Source: an uncultured Arachnia sp. (GTDB lineage Bacteria; Actinomycetota; Actinomycetes; Propionibacteriales; Propionibacteriaceae). Taken from it: a DNA stretch of 64,000 nucleotides. Shown here in pieces: positions 1 through 7,430 of the stretch. Positions within the stretch are counted from its first letter, which is position 1; every line of letters starts with the position of its first letter. Location: positions 1 to 64,000 of the forward strand of contig CANMNB010000007.1 of the NCBI GenBank assembly GCA_947499145.1, read 5' to 3'. Position numbers and translations under genes: made by a program. The notes beneath the pieces were generated by a model. That model saw only the letters and a program-made list of their open reading frames with translations, was not told where the DNA came from and made no database searches.

Positions 1-86
1 GCGGGTTCACCCTCGAGCAAGGTCATGGTCATGACCCCATTCTGCTGCCGACAGCAGCCATGCTCGCTCATGCCGCACCTGGTGCG

Positions 87-365
87 TCAGGCGACCTTGC
101 TTGCGTAGCGCTGGCGGGCGGCCTCTCCGCTGGTGCCGACGAAGGCGCCGATCGCTGACCATGGCATGCCGGCTTCGCGGGCTGTGCGGATGGCGTCAAT
201 CACGTGGCGCTCGGCTTCGGATCGCTCCGCGACCGCTGCTCGGAGCAGGGCTACTGCACCGGCGTCGAGTTCGTCGTCTGGATTGGGTTCGTAGGACTCG
301 AAGCGCGCCGCCAGCTCGTCGGCGTGCTGCAGGATCTCGTCAACAGTGCGTGGCATGGTCATCAC
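87..365 (-). CDS. small HTH-like protein, probable antitoxin of a two-gene module
   Basis: A 92-residue protein rich in Glu and Asp in its first half. The C-terminal third (about residues 58-90) reads like a helix-turn-helix: a helix with DAIRTAREAG, then MPWSAIGAFVGTSGEAARQRY, in which WSAIG and GTSGEAARQR resemble the two HTH helices. It lies downstream of the 96-residue gene on the same strand and overlaps its stop by an ATGA-type junction (362-365), so the two are translationally coupled. A small DNA-binding protein coupled to a small basic-ended protein is the layout of a toxin-antitoxin module. The function is inferred from that layout; no named family is certain. Confidence 0.6.
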   Translation of the reverse strand: MMTMPRTVDEILQHADELAARFESYEPNPDDELDAGAVALLRAAVAERSEAERHVIDAIRTAREAGMPWSAIGAFVGTSGEAARQRYASKVA

Positions 366-652
366 CTCAGGAACTTCTCGCGGGCTTTCATTGCGTGGAC
401 GATGACGTGCACTTGATCGCCATCGACATAGCCGACCTCCAAGAAGATCGCGGACTGGTTGGGACCCACGATCATGGTGAACCCGTCGCCGAGATCCCAG
501 ATCCGGACCGGGTTGCGGTAGGCGTGGAGGATCTCATGTTCACCCAGGCCATGCTTGAGGGCGGACGGGGCGATGACTGGATCCTCCATCGATCCAAGGT
601 AACTTGCGAACATGAGCGGGTCAAGTGTCGGGAACATCCTGATCTGCCGCAC
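362..652 (-). CDS. small toxin-like protein (BrnT-like / actinobacterial TA family)
   Basis: A 96-residue protein. A segment beginning HGLGEHEILHAYRNPVR is followed by a beta-rich stretch (MIVGPNQSAIFLEVGY) and a basic tail, VIVHAMKAREKFLR. This pattern, with an early His-Gly helix and a late H-A-x(3)-R-x-K-F-L motif, recalls the compact RelE/BrnT-like toxins found in actinobacteria. It is the first gene of a coupled pair with the HTH-like gene downstream. A second Met at residue 6 could also be the start. Toxicity has not been shown, and the family assignment is by motif impression only. Confidence 0.5.
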   Translation of the reverse strand: MRQIRMFPTLDPLMFASYLGSMEDPVIAPSALKHGLGEHEILHAYRNPVRIWDLGDGFTMIVGPNQSAIFLEVGYVDGDQVHVIVHAMKAREKFLR

Positions 653-742
653 TCCGAGGGTCAGGCATGGGTTCCAAGGCCTAGAAGCTGCTTGACGGCG
701 AGAAGGTCTTCGTCCCGTTCCCGAAGCAGACGCCCACGTGAA

Positions 743-1126
743 TCAAGATGCGAGATCCTGCACGGAGATGATCACCAGGCGGATTCCATGTTGCGGGATG
801 AGTTCTTCTCGTCGGGCATCGTAGAGTGCGCGCTGAATCCCTCGGTGCACTCCACTCACAGTGAGGCGCTCAGGCTTGTCGAAATGTGGCACCGGCTCAT
901 GGTGCTGCGATTCCCGATACTCAACGACCACGTTCGCTTTGGGCCAGTAGCCGTCAACCGGCAGGTTCGCTCGTCGTCCGGTCCTTCCGGGGTCGCCACG
1001 CAGCCAGTTGAATCGATGTTGGCGTAGTCCGACCTCGCCCAAGGCAGAGTCGCACAGGTCTAGAACGTAGGCTTCGTCGCTGTTCTCCCGTCCCATGGGG
1101 TCGACGTTAGCCCAGCGGGAAGACAT
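743..1126 (-). CDS. conserved hypothetical protein with a nuclease-like (PD-(D/E)XK-type) core
   Basis: A 127-residue protein of a type I recall from actinobacteria as an uncharacterised family. The central block has RQHRFNWLRGDPG, then LPVDGYWPKANVVVEYRE, then FDKPERLTVSGVHRG and a final YDARREELIPQHGIRLVII. The Asp in the LPVDGYW turn followed by the Glu in the strand VVVEYRESQH fits the D-(x)n-E-x-K/R layout of small Vsr- or DUF559-like endonucleases. The last segment looks like the usual helix plus terminal strand. It stands alone, 90 bases upstream of the toxin-like gene on the same strand. Nuclease activity is inferred from the motif pattern. Confidence 0.5.
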   Translation of the reverse strand: MSSRWANVDPMGRENSDEAYVLDLCDSALGEVGLRQHRFNWLRGDPGRTGRRANLPVDGYWPKANVVVEYRESQHHEPVPHFDKPERLTVSGVHRGIQRALYDARREELIPQHGIRLVIISVQDLAS

Positions 1127-1333
1127 CCGGAATGCCGTGTTGTGCAGTTGGCCTTCAGCTCCCCGAGCATGACCGTATCCTCACTTGCCGCATCCGCGAG
1201 AGTCTGGAGCCCACCCGGTGCGTGGGGCCTTCGGCATATTCGTTGTTCGCCGACGGGCGTCCTGAGCAAGCTGAAGAATGGGTGACGGCGCTCCCGCCAG
1301 GTCCTGCCGAATCGTGACTCTTGAGGACCGTGG

Positions 1334-1780
1334 ATGTCCGGCTACGCCGTGATTGACTTAGAGACCACTGGCTTTTCTCCTCGGCAGGATCGCATCATCG
1401 AGCTCGCTGTGGCCTATGTTGATGACACCGCCAGCTCCCCGGTGAATGGGCAAACCTGCTGCACCCCGGCCGCGACGTCGGGCCGCCTAGGATCCATGGG
1501 ATCGCGGCGCGCGACGTGCTCGATGCGCCGCGGTCGATCAGGTGGCGCCCCGACGGCGGAGTTGGACTTCGCGGCGGAGCTTGTCCGCTCCTGGGTGGGC
1601 AGTGGTGAAGTGGCGCCTGAAGACCGTCGCGGTGCTGGTCCGCGACAAAGTGACGCGCGACCGCGTCGTCGCCGGACTGGGGGAGCTGGTCGTCACTTTC
1701 AGCGGGACGCCGTCGTCGCTGTTGCCCGCCTCCGTCTGAGCGGCGGTGCTGATGCAAAGGGGACCCGCGTCACGTGCTGA
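1334..1780 (+). pseudogene. broken DEDD-family 3'-5' exonuclease (DnaQ-like), frameshifted remnant
   Basis: The ATG at 1334 follows a GAGGA ribosome site (1323-1327). It opens with MSGYAVIDLETTGFSP, the ExoI motif of DnaQ-type exonucleases (Asp8 and Glu10 as metal ligands), then RIIELAVAYVDD. At about 1425-1440 the homologous sequence jumps frame: from 1441 another frame reads GEWANLLHPGRDVGP, then RIHGIAARDVLDAP, the normal continuation of this family. After about 1560 no frame continues the domain, and the ExoII and ExoIII motifs are missing. The gene therefore looks like a frameshifted and truncated relic. A 148-residue frame stays open to 1780, but past residue 36 it is Arg-rich nonsense. 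Confidence 0.65.
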
Positions 1781-1873
1781 TTGCCGAGGTCGCTGCCGAG
1801 AGTCGCGCGCTTCGTGCTCACCGAAACTGCTGAGTTGTACATTTTGGCCGTTTAGGCGTCTATCATGGGTGGC

Positions 1874-2137
1874 GTGACTGAGATGACTGTGAGCAACGCC
1901 CGGGCCCGCCTCGCCGATGTCGTGGATGCGGCCCGTGTCGGGCACGACCCGGTCTATCTGACTCGTCGCGGGCAGCGGGTGGCCGCTGTCATCGACGCGG
2001 ATGAACTGGATCGGCTCATTGCGGCCGCGGAGGATCTGGCGGATCTCAAGGCTGTCCGCGCAGCACGTGCCGAGATCGCCGATGGTGAGCCGGTGATCCC
2101 CTGGGAGCAGGTTAAGGTCGACCTCGGCCTCGCATGA
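1874..2137 (+). CDS. Phd/YefM-family antitoxin
   Basis: An antitoxin of about 87 residues. The N-terminal half (MTVSNARARLADVVDAARVG, then PVYLTRRGQRVAAVIDADELDRL) is the standard Phd/YefM DNA-binding fold. The C-terminal part (EDLADLKAVRAARAEIADGE, ending WEQVKVDLGLA) is the flexible toxin-neutralising tail. The start is chosen at the GTG at 1874 because a -10-like TATCAT (1861-1866) lies seven bases upstream, which suggests a leaderless message. ATG at 1865 and ATG at 1883 are alternatives. The stop overlaps the toxin start by four bases (ATGA, 2134-2137). Such antitoxins usually autorepress their operon with the toxin as corepressor. Confidence 0.9.
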   Translation: MTEMTVSNARARLADVVDAARVGHDPVYLTRRGQRVAAVIDADELDRLIAAAEDLADLKAVRAARAEIADGEPVIPWEQVKVDLGLA

Positions 2138-2397
2138 ACTACCGGATCGAAGTCGCGCCTGCCGCGGTTCGACAATGGCGGAAGTTGGAGCGAGTCGCCC
2201 AACGGAGGGTCCAGGCGGCGATTGAGTTACTGGCGAGCGAACCGCGCCCAAGCGGGGCCAGGAAGCTGGTGGGCGGTGACGGTGAATGGCGTGTCCGGAC
2301 CGGTGACCACGGAATCATCTACGAGATCCACGACAACGTGCTGCTCGTCCTCGTCATTGCCGTCGGCCACCGCCGCGACATCTACGAACGCCGGTAA
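2134..2397 (+). CDS. RelE/ParE-family toxin
   Basis: An 87-residue member of the RelE/ParE superfamily. It begins YRIEVAPAAVRQWRKL, continues through an alpha-helical AQRRVQAAIELLASEP, then KLVGGDGEWRVRTGDHGIIYEI, and ends VLLVLVIAVGHRRDIYERR. The conserved W-R-x-R-x-G-D-x-x-x-I-Y strand and the terminal GHRRDIY are typical of RelE-type mRNA interferases, which cleave mRNA on the ribosome. It is coupled to the Phd-type antitoxin just upstream by a four-base overlap. All landmarks look intact, so the module may be functional. Confidence 0.9.
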   Translation: MNYRIEVAPAAVRQWRKLERVAQRRVQAAIELLASEPRPSGARKLVGGDGEWRVRTGDHGIIYEIHDNVLLVLVIAVGHRRDIYERR

Positions 2398-2655
2398 CCC
2401 AACTCGATGTCATGCGCGACGAGCGTTGGCAGCGAGCGCAGAGGGCAACACCGATCATGCCTTCGTCACTCAGTTTCGTTTCGACAGACCTCAGATCCTT
2501 CGTGAACAGCGCTGATGAGCCGGTTGGTGGCCATACCCTTGGACTGGAGCTAGTCACAGCAGCGCGTCCCCAGGGCTGTGGCATAGGCTCGCAGCGGCGC
2601 GGCCACCGGTGTCGCGTTCGCCGCCCGTGGTCCGTGAAAGGCAGATGACCCCGCC

Positions 2656-3906
2656 GTGTACTCGCTCCTCCTGGTGCTCATCTACATCGCCTTCGTGAGC
2701 CTCGGGCTCCCGGACTCGCTCGTCGGGGCCGGATGGCCGGTGATGCAGTGGGACCTTGATGTCCCTGTGTCCTTCGCCGGCATCCTCACCACGGTCATTG
2801 CGCTGGGCACCATCGTGTCCAGTCTGGCCTCGGAGCGGGTGACCCGGCGCTTCGGCGCAGGCGTCGTGACGGCGGTCAGCGTCGGGCTCACGGCGGGGGC
2901 ACTGCTCGGGTTTTCCTTCTCCGGCTCGTTCTGGATGCTGTGCCTCTGGGCCATCCCGTACGGACTGGGCGCCGGTGCCGTCGACGCGGCCCTCAACAAC
3001 TACGTCGCCCTGCACTACGCCGCCCGACACATGAACTGGCTGCACAGCTTCTGGGGCGTGGGCGCATCCATTAGCCCCTTCATCATGAGCTATGCGCTCA
3101 CCTCTGGCCGCGGCTGGTCCAGTGCTTACCTCAGCGTCGGTCTCATTCAGGTTGCTCTGACGGTCGTGTTGGTGGTGAGCCTGCCGCTCTGGGGCAGGGT
3201 CAATCGCATCGCGCCTCCGGGCAGCGACGTGGAAACCGATGACCTGTCGAAGTCCGGAGCTGACGCGTCTGGGAGGGGCGCAGGCGGCCACGTCTCGCTG
3301 GCACGGGCGATACGGATCCCCGGTGTGCTCTTGGTCCTGATCGCCTTCCTCGCCTACTGCGCCGTCGAGAGCACTGCGATGCTCTGGGCCTCCACCTACC
3401 TGGTGAATCACCGCGGAGTCGCCCCCGGAACGGCGGCTGCGTTCGCCTCCCTGTTCCTGTTGGGCATCACCGGTGGTCGCTTCTTGGCAGGGTTCTTCGC
3501 GGACCGGGTCGGCGACCGTCAACTCATCCGCGGTGGTTTCGTGACCGCCGGACTCGGCGTCGTCATGATCGCATTGCCGCTGGACACCGATGTTTCGGCG
3601 CTGGTGGGCTTGGTCGTTGCCGGATTGGGGTGTGCGCCGATCTACCCGGCGATCATCCACTCGACGCCGGTCAACTTCGGGCGCCGCAACTCGCAGGCCA
3701 TCATCGGCATCCAGATGGCCGCCGCCTACACGGGAACGACCCTGGCGCCGCCGTTGTTCGGCGTGCTCGCGACCTGGACGGGCATGTGGCTGTTCCCGTG
3801 GTACCTCGCGGTTCTCGTGGCTCTGGGCCTGCTCATGTCAGAGCGGCTCAACCGCGTTGTCGGACGCCCTCATCAGGCGAAGGTTGTGGAGGCGTTCGAG
3901 TCGTGA
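2656..3906 (+). CDS. MFS transporter
   Basis: A 416-residue integral membrane protein with about twelve hydrophobic segments and a longer hydrophilic loop near residues 185-215 dividing the two halves, as in the major facilitator superfamily. Conserved pieces include ERVTRRFGAG after TM2 (the A-like motif), GLGAGAVDAALNNYVALHY and NWLHSFWGVGASISP in the first half, and GRFLAGFFADRVGDR in the second. The family resembles FucP- or sugar-type symporters, but the substrate cannot be read from the sequence. The start is GTG at 2656; no strong ribosome site is seen close to it. The 258 bases before it hold no gene. Confidence 0.85.
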   Translation: MYSLLLVLIYIAFVSLGLPDSLVGAGWPVMQWDLDVPVSFAGILTTVIALGTIVSSLASERVTRRFGAGVVTAVSVGLTAGALLGFSFSGSFWMLCLWAIPYGLGAGAVDAALNNYVALHYAARHMNWLHSFWGVGASISPFIMSYALTSGRGWSSAYLSVGLIQVALTVVLVVSLPLWGRVNRIAPPGSDVETDDLSKSGADASGRGAGGHVSLARAIRIPGVLLVLIAFLAYCAVESTAMLWASTYLVNHRGVAPGTAAAFASLFLLGITGGRFLAGFFADRVGDRQLIRGGFVTAGLGVVMIALPLDTDVSALVGLVVAGLGCAPIYPAIIHSTPVNFGRRNSQAIIGIQMAAAYTGTTLAPPLFGVLATWTGMWLFPWYLAVLVALGLLMSERLNRVVGRPHQAKVVEAFES

Positions 3907-4071
3907 GCTCCTGACTGGCCCGCCGATTCCACGGCGAGGGGATCGACACGCGAATGCGTCAGACGGGGTGTGCGTTCGCGGTCGACCACCTTGACTTCCC
4001 GCGGTTCAGAGCAACACCGGGTAGCGTGGTGGTGCTTTCGGGCAGGGGCGCGGCGATCGAGGGGGCTGGAC

Positions 4072-4503
4072 GTGGACGGTGACATCGACTGGGGTGTGAC
4101 CGCCGCGACCGCCGTGGTGGCTGCCGGGATGCTCGGCTTCTTCGTCGTCGGAGCTCTGGCCTATGCGGGGAAGGGGGCCCGGCTTCGCTGGATGATGGTC
4201 CGAGACCCGGAGGGTCATCGCGTGGCAGGTGCGCTCTGGCTGTCCCTCCTGGCCATCCCGATCTCGCTGATGCTGCTCGTGGATGGTCCTGGACGCGCTC
4301 TGGGTCCAGTTCACTGGGCGGCGCTTGCCGCGATGGCTCTGCTGATGGTGCCCATGGCCGCTCTGGCCTTCAACCGCCCTGCCAGGCTGACCAGGCTCCT
4401 GACCCCCCGGTGGCTGCTCAGCGAGCGGGAGCGGCTGTTCGGTCCGCTCCGCGCCGACGGCAGGCCACTGCGCCGCCCGGTGTGGCCGAGAGACCTGTCG
4501 TGA
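4072..4503 (+). CDS. small integral membrane protein, unknown function
   Basis: A protein of about 143 residues when started at GTG 4072, which has a GAGGGGG ribosome site eight bases upstream. The same frame is open from 3970, but the extra N-terminus is Arg/Ser-rich and unlike a protein. Three hydrophobic segments are visible: TAATAVVAAGMLGFFVVGALAY, a second containing ALWLSLLAIPISLMLLV, and WAALAAMALLMVPMAALAF. The C-terminus is basic (RLTRLLTPRWLLSERERLFG). I do not recognise a family. It stands between an MFS gene and a DUF222-HNH gene with no obvious functional link. Confidence 0.6.
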   Translation: MDGDIDWGVTAATAVVAAGMLGFFVVGALAYAGKGARLRWMMVRDPEGHRVAGALWLSLLAIPISLMLLVDGPGRALGPVHWAALAAMALLMVPMAALAFNRPARLTRLLTPRWLLSERERLFGPLRADGRPLRRPVWPRDLS

Positions 4504-4561
4504 TTTCCGTGCGACGAGGAGTCCGCCACTTCGGGGAAACTGTCGGAGGCCCCTGACAAAA

Positions 4562-4577
4562 TAGAACACATGAGCGA
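4562..4577 (+). promoter_or_regulatory. degenerate LexA (SOS) box at the start of the DUF222-HNH gene
   Basis: The sequence TAGAAC-acat-GAGCGA matches 9 of 12 conserved positions of the actinobacterial box TCGAAC-N4-GTTCGA. It has the same four-base spacer as the strong box at 40344. It overlaps the ATG at 4570, which begins the N-terminal part of the DUF222 reading frame. 13E12/DUF222-HNH genes are known LexA targets in mycobacteria, which makes the match more credible. The site is weak and is offered as a candidate only. Confidence 0.35.
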
Positions 4578-4618
4578 TTTGCAGGAGTTGGGGCAGCGGT
4601 ACCTCTCCGCGCTCTGGC

Positions 4619-5992
4619 ATGCCGCAGGCGCTCTGGACGGCGATGCTGGCGCCGTGGTGGACCGGCTGGATGGGGTTGGTGGGTCTGGTGGATGAGGTGG
4701 AGGCGCAGCTGGCCGGCCTGCGGCTCCACTTGCTGCAGGAAGCCACCGCGTCTGCCGCTGATCAGGTGATCGACGGTGTGCGGCAGTCGGTGCGGCACAC
4801 ACCGTCGCAGGCCACTGCAGTCATCCGCCTGGCCGCGGACGTGGGGGACAGGTTCCCCTTGATCGGGGCGGCGTTGAATGAGGGCAGCATCTCGCTGGCC
4901 CAGGCTGAGGCGATCGTCGCAGGACTCCGCAAGCTGCCGCCACGGCTCACCCGCGCCGAGATCATCGAGTGCCAGAAGGAGGTCCTGGCCCACGTCGGCA
5001 CCCTGGGCCCCTCGGAGTTGCGCATTCTGGCTTCGCGATTGGTCGAAGTGATCGATCCGGATGGGGCGGAGGCGGATGAGGCCAAGCGTCTGGCGCGTGA
5101 GGAGGCGTCTGCGCATCGCTCCAGGTTTGTGCGGCTCTCGCCTGACCACCACGGCTCGATGCGGATCTCCGGACAGCTACCGCTGTCGGACGCTGCCTTG
5201 TTGTCGGCGCAGCTGGACGCGTTGATGCCCGCGGCGTCCACCTACCAGCACACCGGTGAGATCCCGAGCCGCGACGCCCGACGCGCGGATGCGCTGGTCC
5301 TCCTCACGCAGGCGGCGGCCTCAGCGGGAGAGCTCCCGGCGCACGGGTTGGACCGACCCCAGGTGCACATCACCCTCGATCTGGCCACCCTCACTGCCGG
5401 ACTTGGACGTGTCGGGCTCCTCGGAGCCGGCGACGGGGTCGATGGCGTGTCGGCGGGCGAGGCGCGTCGGCTGGCCTGTGACGCGGGGCTGGTCCCGATG
5501 GTCCTCGGCGGGGCGTCGAAGCCCCTCGACGTGGGCCGCGCGAATCGGCTGTTCACTCCCGGCATCCGGACCGCCTTGGTGCAGCGGGACCGGGGTTGTG
5601 CGTTCCCGGGTTGCACCGCGCAGCCGGCGTCGTGCGAGGCGCACCACATCGTCCCTTGGTGGCAGGGAGGCGAGACCGGGCTCGGGAACGGCGTCCTCCT
5701 GTGTCCCTACCACCACCGCGTGGTGGAGCCGGACCCGTTGCAGTCGGAGCAGTCGCAGTGGCAGGTCCATCTCGACGAGGTGACTGGGCTGCCCTGGTTC
5801 ACCCCGCCCCGCCACATCGACCCGGCGCGCCGACCACGACAGCATCAGCGGCACCGCCTGGAGCAACTCCAACCGACTGCCGTGGCACCGCCCTGCCCAG
5901 ACCCAGGGCCACCCGAATCTGAACCACCCGACGAGGACCCGCCGAGCCTCGAGGAGTTGATGGAACGGTCGGCCATGATCTGGAGCGCCTAG
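4619..5992 (+). CDS. DUF222/HNH endonuclease domain protein (13E12 repeat family), probable N-terminal frameshift
   Basis: A long DUF222 helical region is followed by a C-terminal HNH motif: CAFPGCTAQPASCEAHH (His342, His343), then GGETGLGNGVLLCPYHHRVV. Two Cys pairs probably bind zinc. The family is multicopy in actinobacteria and linked to mobile DNA and the SOS response. The first 20 or so residues of this frame (MPQALWTAMLAPWWTGW) are unlike the family. The ATG at 4570 in another frame gives MSDLQELGQRYLSALW, then DGDAGAVVDRLDG, which is family-like. Removing one G from the run at 4672-4675 would join it to VDEVEAQLAGLRLHLL in this frame. Either the gene is frameshifted or the base call is wrong. 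Confidence 0.8.
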   Translation: MPQALWTAMLAPWWTGWMGLVGLVDEVEAQLAGLRLHLLQEATASAADQVIDGVRQSVRHTPSQATAVIRLAADVGDRFPLIGAALNEGSISLAQAEAIVAGLRKLPPRLTRAEIIECQKEVLAHVGTLGPSELRILASRLVEVIDPDGAEADEAKRLAREEASAHRSRFVRLSPDHHGSMRISGQLPLSDAALLSAQLDALMPAASTYQHTGEIPSRDARRADALVLLTQAAASAGELPAHGLDRPQVHITLDLATLTAGLGRVGLLGAGDGVDGVSAGEARRLACDAGLVPMVLGGASKPLDVGRANRLFTPGIRTALVQRDRGCAFPGCTAQPASCEAHHIVPWWQGGETGLGNGVLLCPYHHRVVEPDPLQSEQSQWQVHLDEVTGLPWFTPPRHIDPARRPRQHQRHRLEQLQPTAVAPPCPDPGPPESEPPDEDPPSLEELMERSAMIWSA

Positions 5993-7206
5993 CTGAGGGC
6001 GAGCCTCAGCTGCTCCACCGCCCAGTCCAGGTCGTCTGCCTGGATGGTCAACGGCGGTGCGATGCGAAGGGTCTGGCCGTGGGTGTCCTTCACCAGCACG
6101 CCGCGCGCCAGCATCCTCTCAGCGACCTCGCGGCCGGTTCCAAACGCCGGGTCGACGTCGACACCCGCCCAGAGGCCCGCCACCCGCACGTCGGTCAGGC
6201 CGTGGCCCAGCAGCTCGTCGAGCAGCCCCTTGAGATGGTGGCCCAACGTCGTCGCGCGTTCCTGGAACTCGCCGGTCCGCAGCAGCTCCACCACACGCAG
6301 CCCGACCGCAGCCGCCAGCGGATTGCCGCCGAACGTCGACCCGTGCTCGCCCGGCCGGAACACCCCGAGGACGTCCCGGTTGCCGACGACGGCCGACACC
6401 GGCACGATGCCGCCGCCCAGCGCCTTACCCAGCAGATAGAGGTCCGGGACGACGCCCTCGCGGTCGCACGCGAACGTCATCCCGGCGCGGCCGAGGCCGG
6501 ACTGGATCTCGTCGGCGATGAGCAGCACGTTGTGCTTGGTACAGAGCTCACGAACTTTCCGCAGGTAGCCCGCCGGCGGGATGATGACGCCGCCCTCGCC
6601 CTGGATCGGCTCGATCAGGATCGCAGCCGTGTGCTCGTCGATGGCAGCCTCGATCGCCGCGGCGTCCTGGTAGGGCACGGTGACGAAGCCCGGCGTGAAC
6701 GGCCCGAACCCCTCGCGCGTGGCGGGGTCGTCGCTGAATCCCACGATGGTGGTGGTGCGGCCGTGGAAGTTGCCGGATGCCACGATGATCCGCGCGGCCT
6801 TATCCGGCACCCCCTTGACGCGATGGGCCCAGGCGCGCGACGCCTTGATGCCGGTCTCGACGGCCTCCGCGCCGGTGTTCATCGGCAGCACGAGGTCCTT
6901 GCCGCACAGCTCGGCGAGGGCGGCGGCGAAGGCGCCCAGCTGGTCGTTGTGGAAGGCGCGGCTGGTCAGGGTGAGCCGGCCGAGCTGGTCGACGGCCGCC
7001 TTGACCAGCTCGGGGTGGCGGTGGCCGAAGTTCAGGGCCGAGTAGGCGGACAGCAGGTCGAGGTAGCGCCTGCCCTCGACGTCGGTGACCCAGACGTCCT
7101 CCGCAGTCGCCACGACCACCGGGAGTGGGTCGTAGGTGCGCGCCACATGCTCGTGCTCTGCGTGGATGTAGCGCGTGGTCGCGGTGCCCCAATTCGTCGT
7201 GGTCAT
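5989..7206 (-). CDS. rocD: ornithine--oxo-acid aminotransferase
   Basis: A 405-residue fold-type I PLP enzyme of the class III aminotransferase family, full length for ornithine aminotransferase. It converts ornithine and 2-oxoglutarate to glutamate semialdehyde and glutamate. Landmarks are NTGAEAVETGIKASRAW for cofactor phosphate binding, FHGRTT, IEPIQGEGGVIIP, ADEIQSGLGR (Asp232 facing the pyridine nitrogen) and LLGKALGGG with the Schiff-base Lys261. SAYSALNFGHRHP is typical of the ornithine enzyme rather than acetylornithine aminotransferase. A GGGAGG ribosome site precedes the ATG. Its stop overlaps the convergent DUF222 gene by four bases. No other arginine catabolism gene is nearby. Confidence 0.93.
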   Translation of the reverse strand: MTTTNWGTATTRYIHAEHEHVARTYDPLPVVVATAEDVWVTDVEGRRYLDLLSAYSALNFGHRHPELVKAAVDQLGRLTLTSRAFHNDQLGAFAAALAELCGKDLVLPMNTGAEAVETGIKASRAWAHRVKGVPDKAARIIVASGNFHGRTTTIVGFSDDPATREGFGPFTPGFVTVPYQDAAAIEAAIDEHTAAILIEPIQGEGGVIIPPAGYLRKVRELCTKHNVLLIADEIQSGLGRAGMTFACDREGVVPDLYLLGKALGGGIVPVSAVVGNRDVLGVFRPGEHGSTFGGNPLAAAVGLRVVELLRTGEFQERATTLGHHLKGLLDELLGHGLTDVRVAGLWAGVDVDPAFGTGREVAERMLARGVLVKDTHGQTLRIAPPLTIQADDLDWAVEQLRLALS

Positions 7207-7430
7207 GGCTGCCTCCCCACCTCATGCGGCCGGCGGACGCTGTCCTCAGGCCCGGCGGCAGTTCGACCCGCGGCCCAGCCGCGAGGAAGAGGCGACACGA
7301 GCACGCCTGAGGCCAGTATTTCACCGGCATGGTGGGTACTTCGCGAAAACCGCCCGCTGTCGCCTCTTGCGCCGCCCATCACCCCGTGTGACGATCTCGT
7401 CGAGGACCACGGACTCAGGAGGGACCCCCC

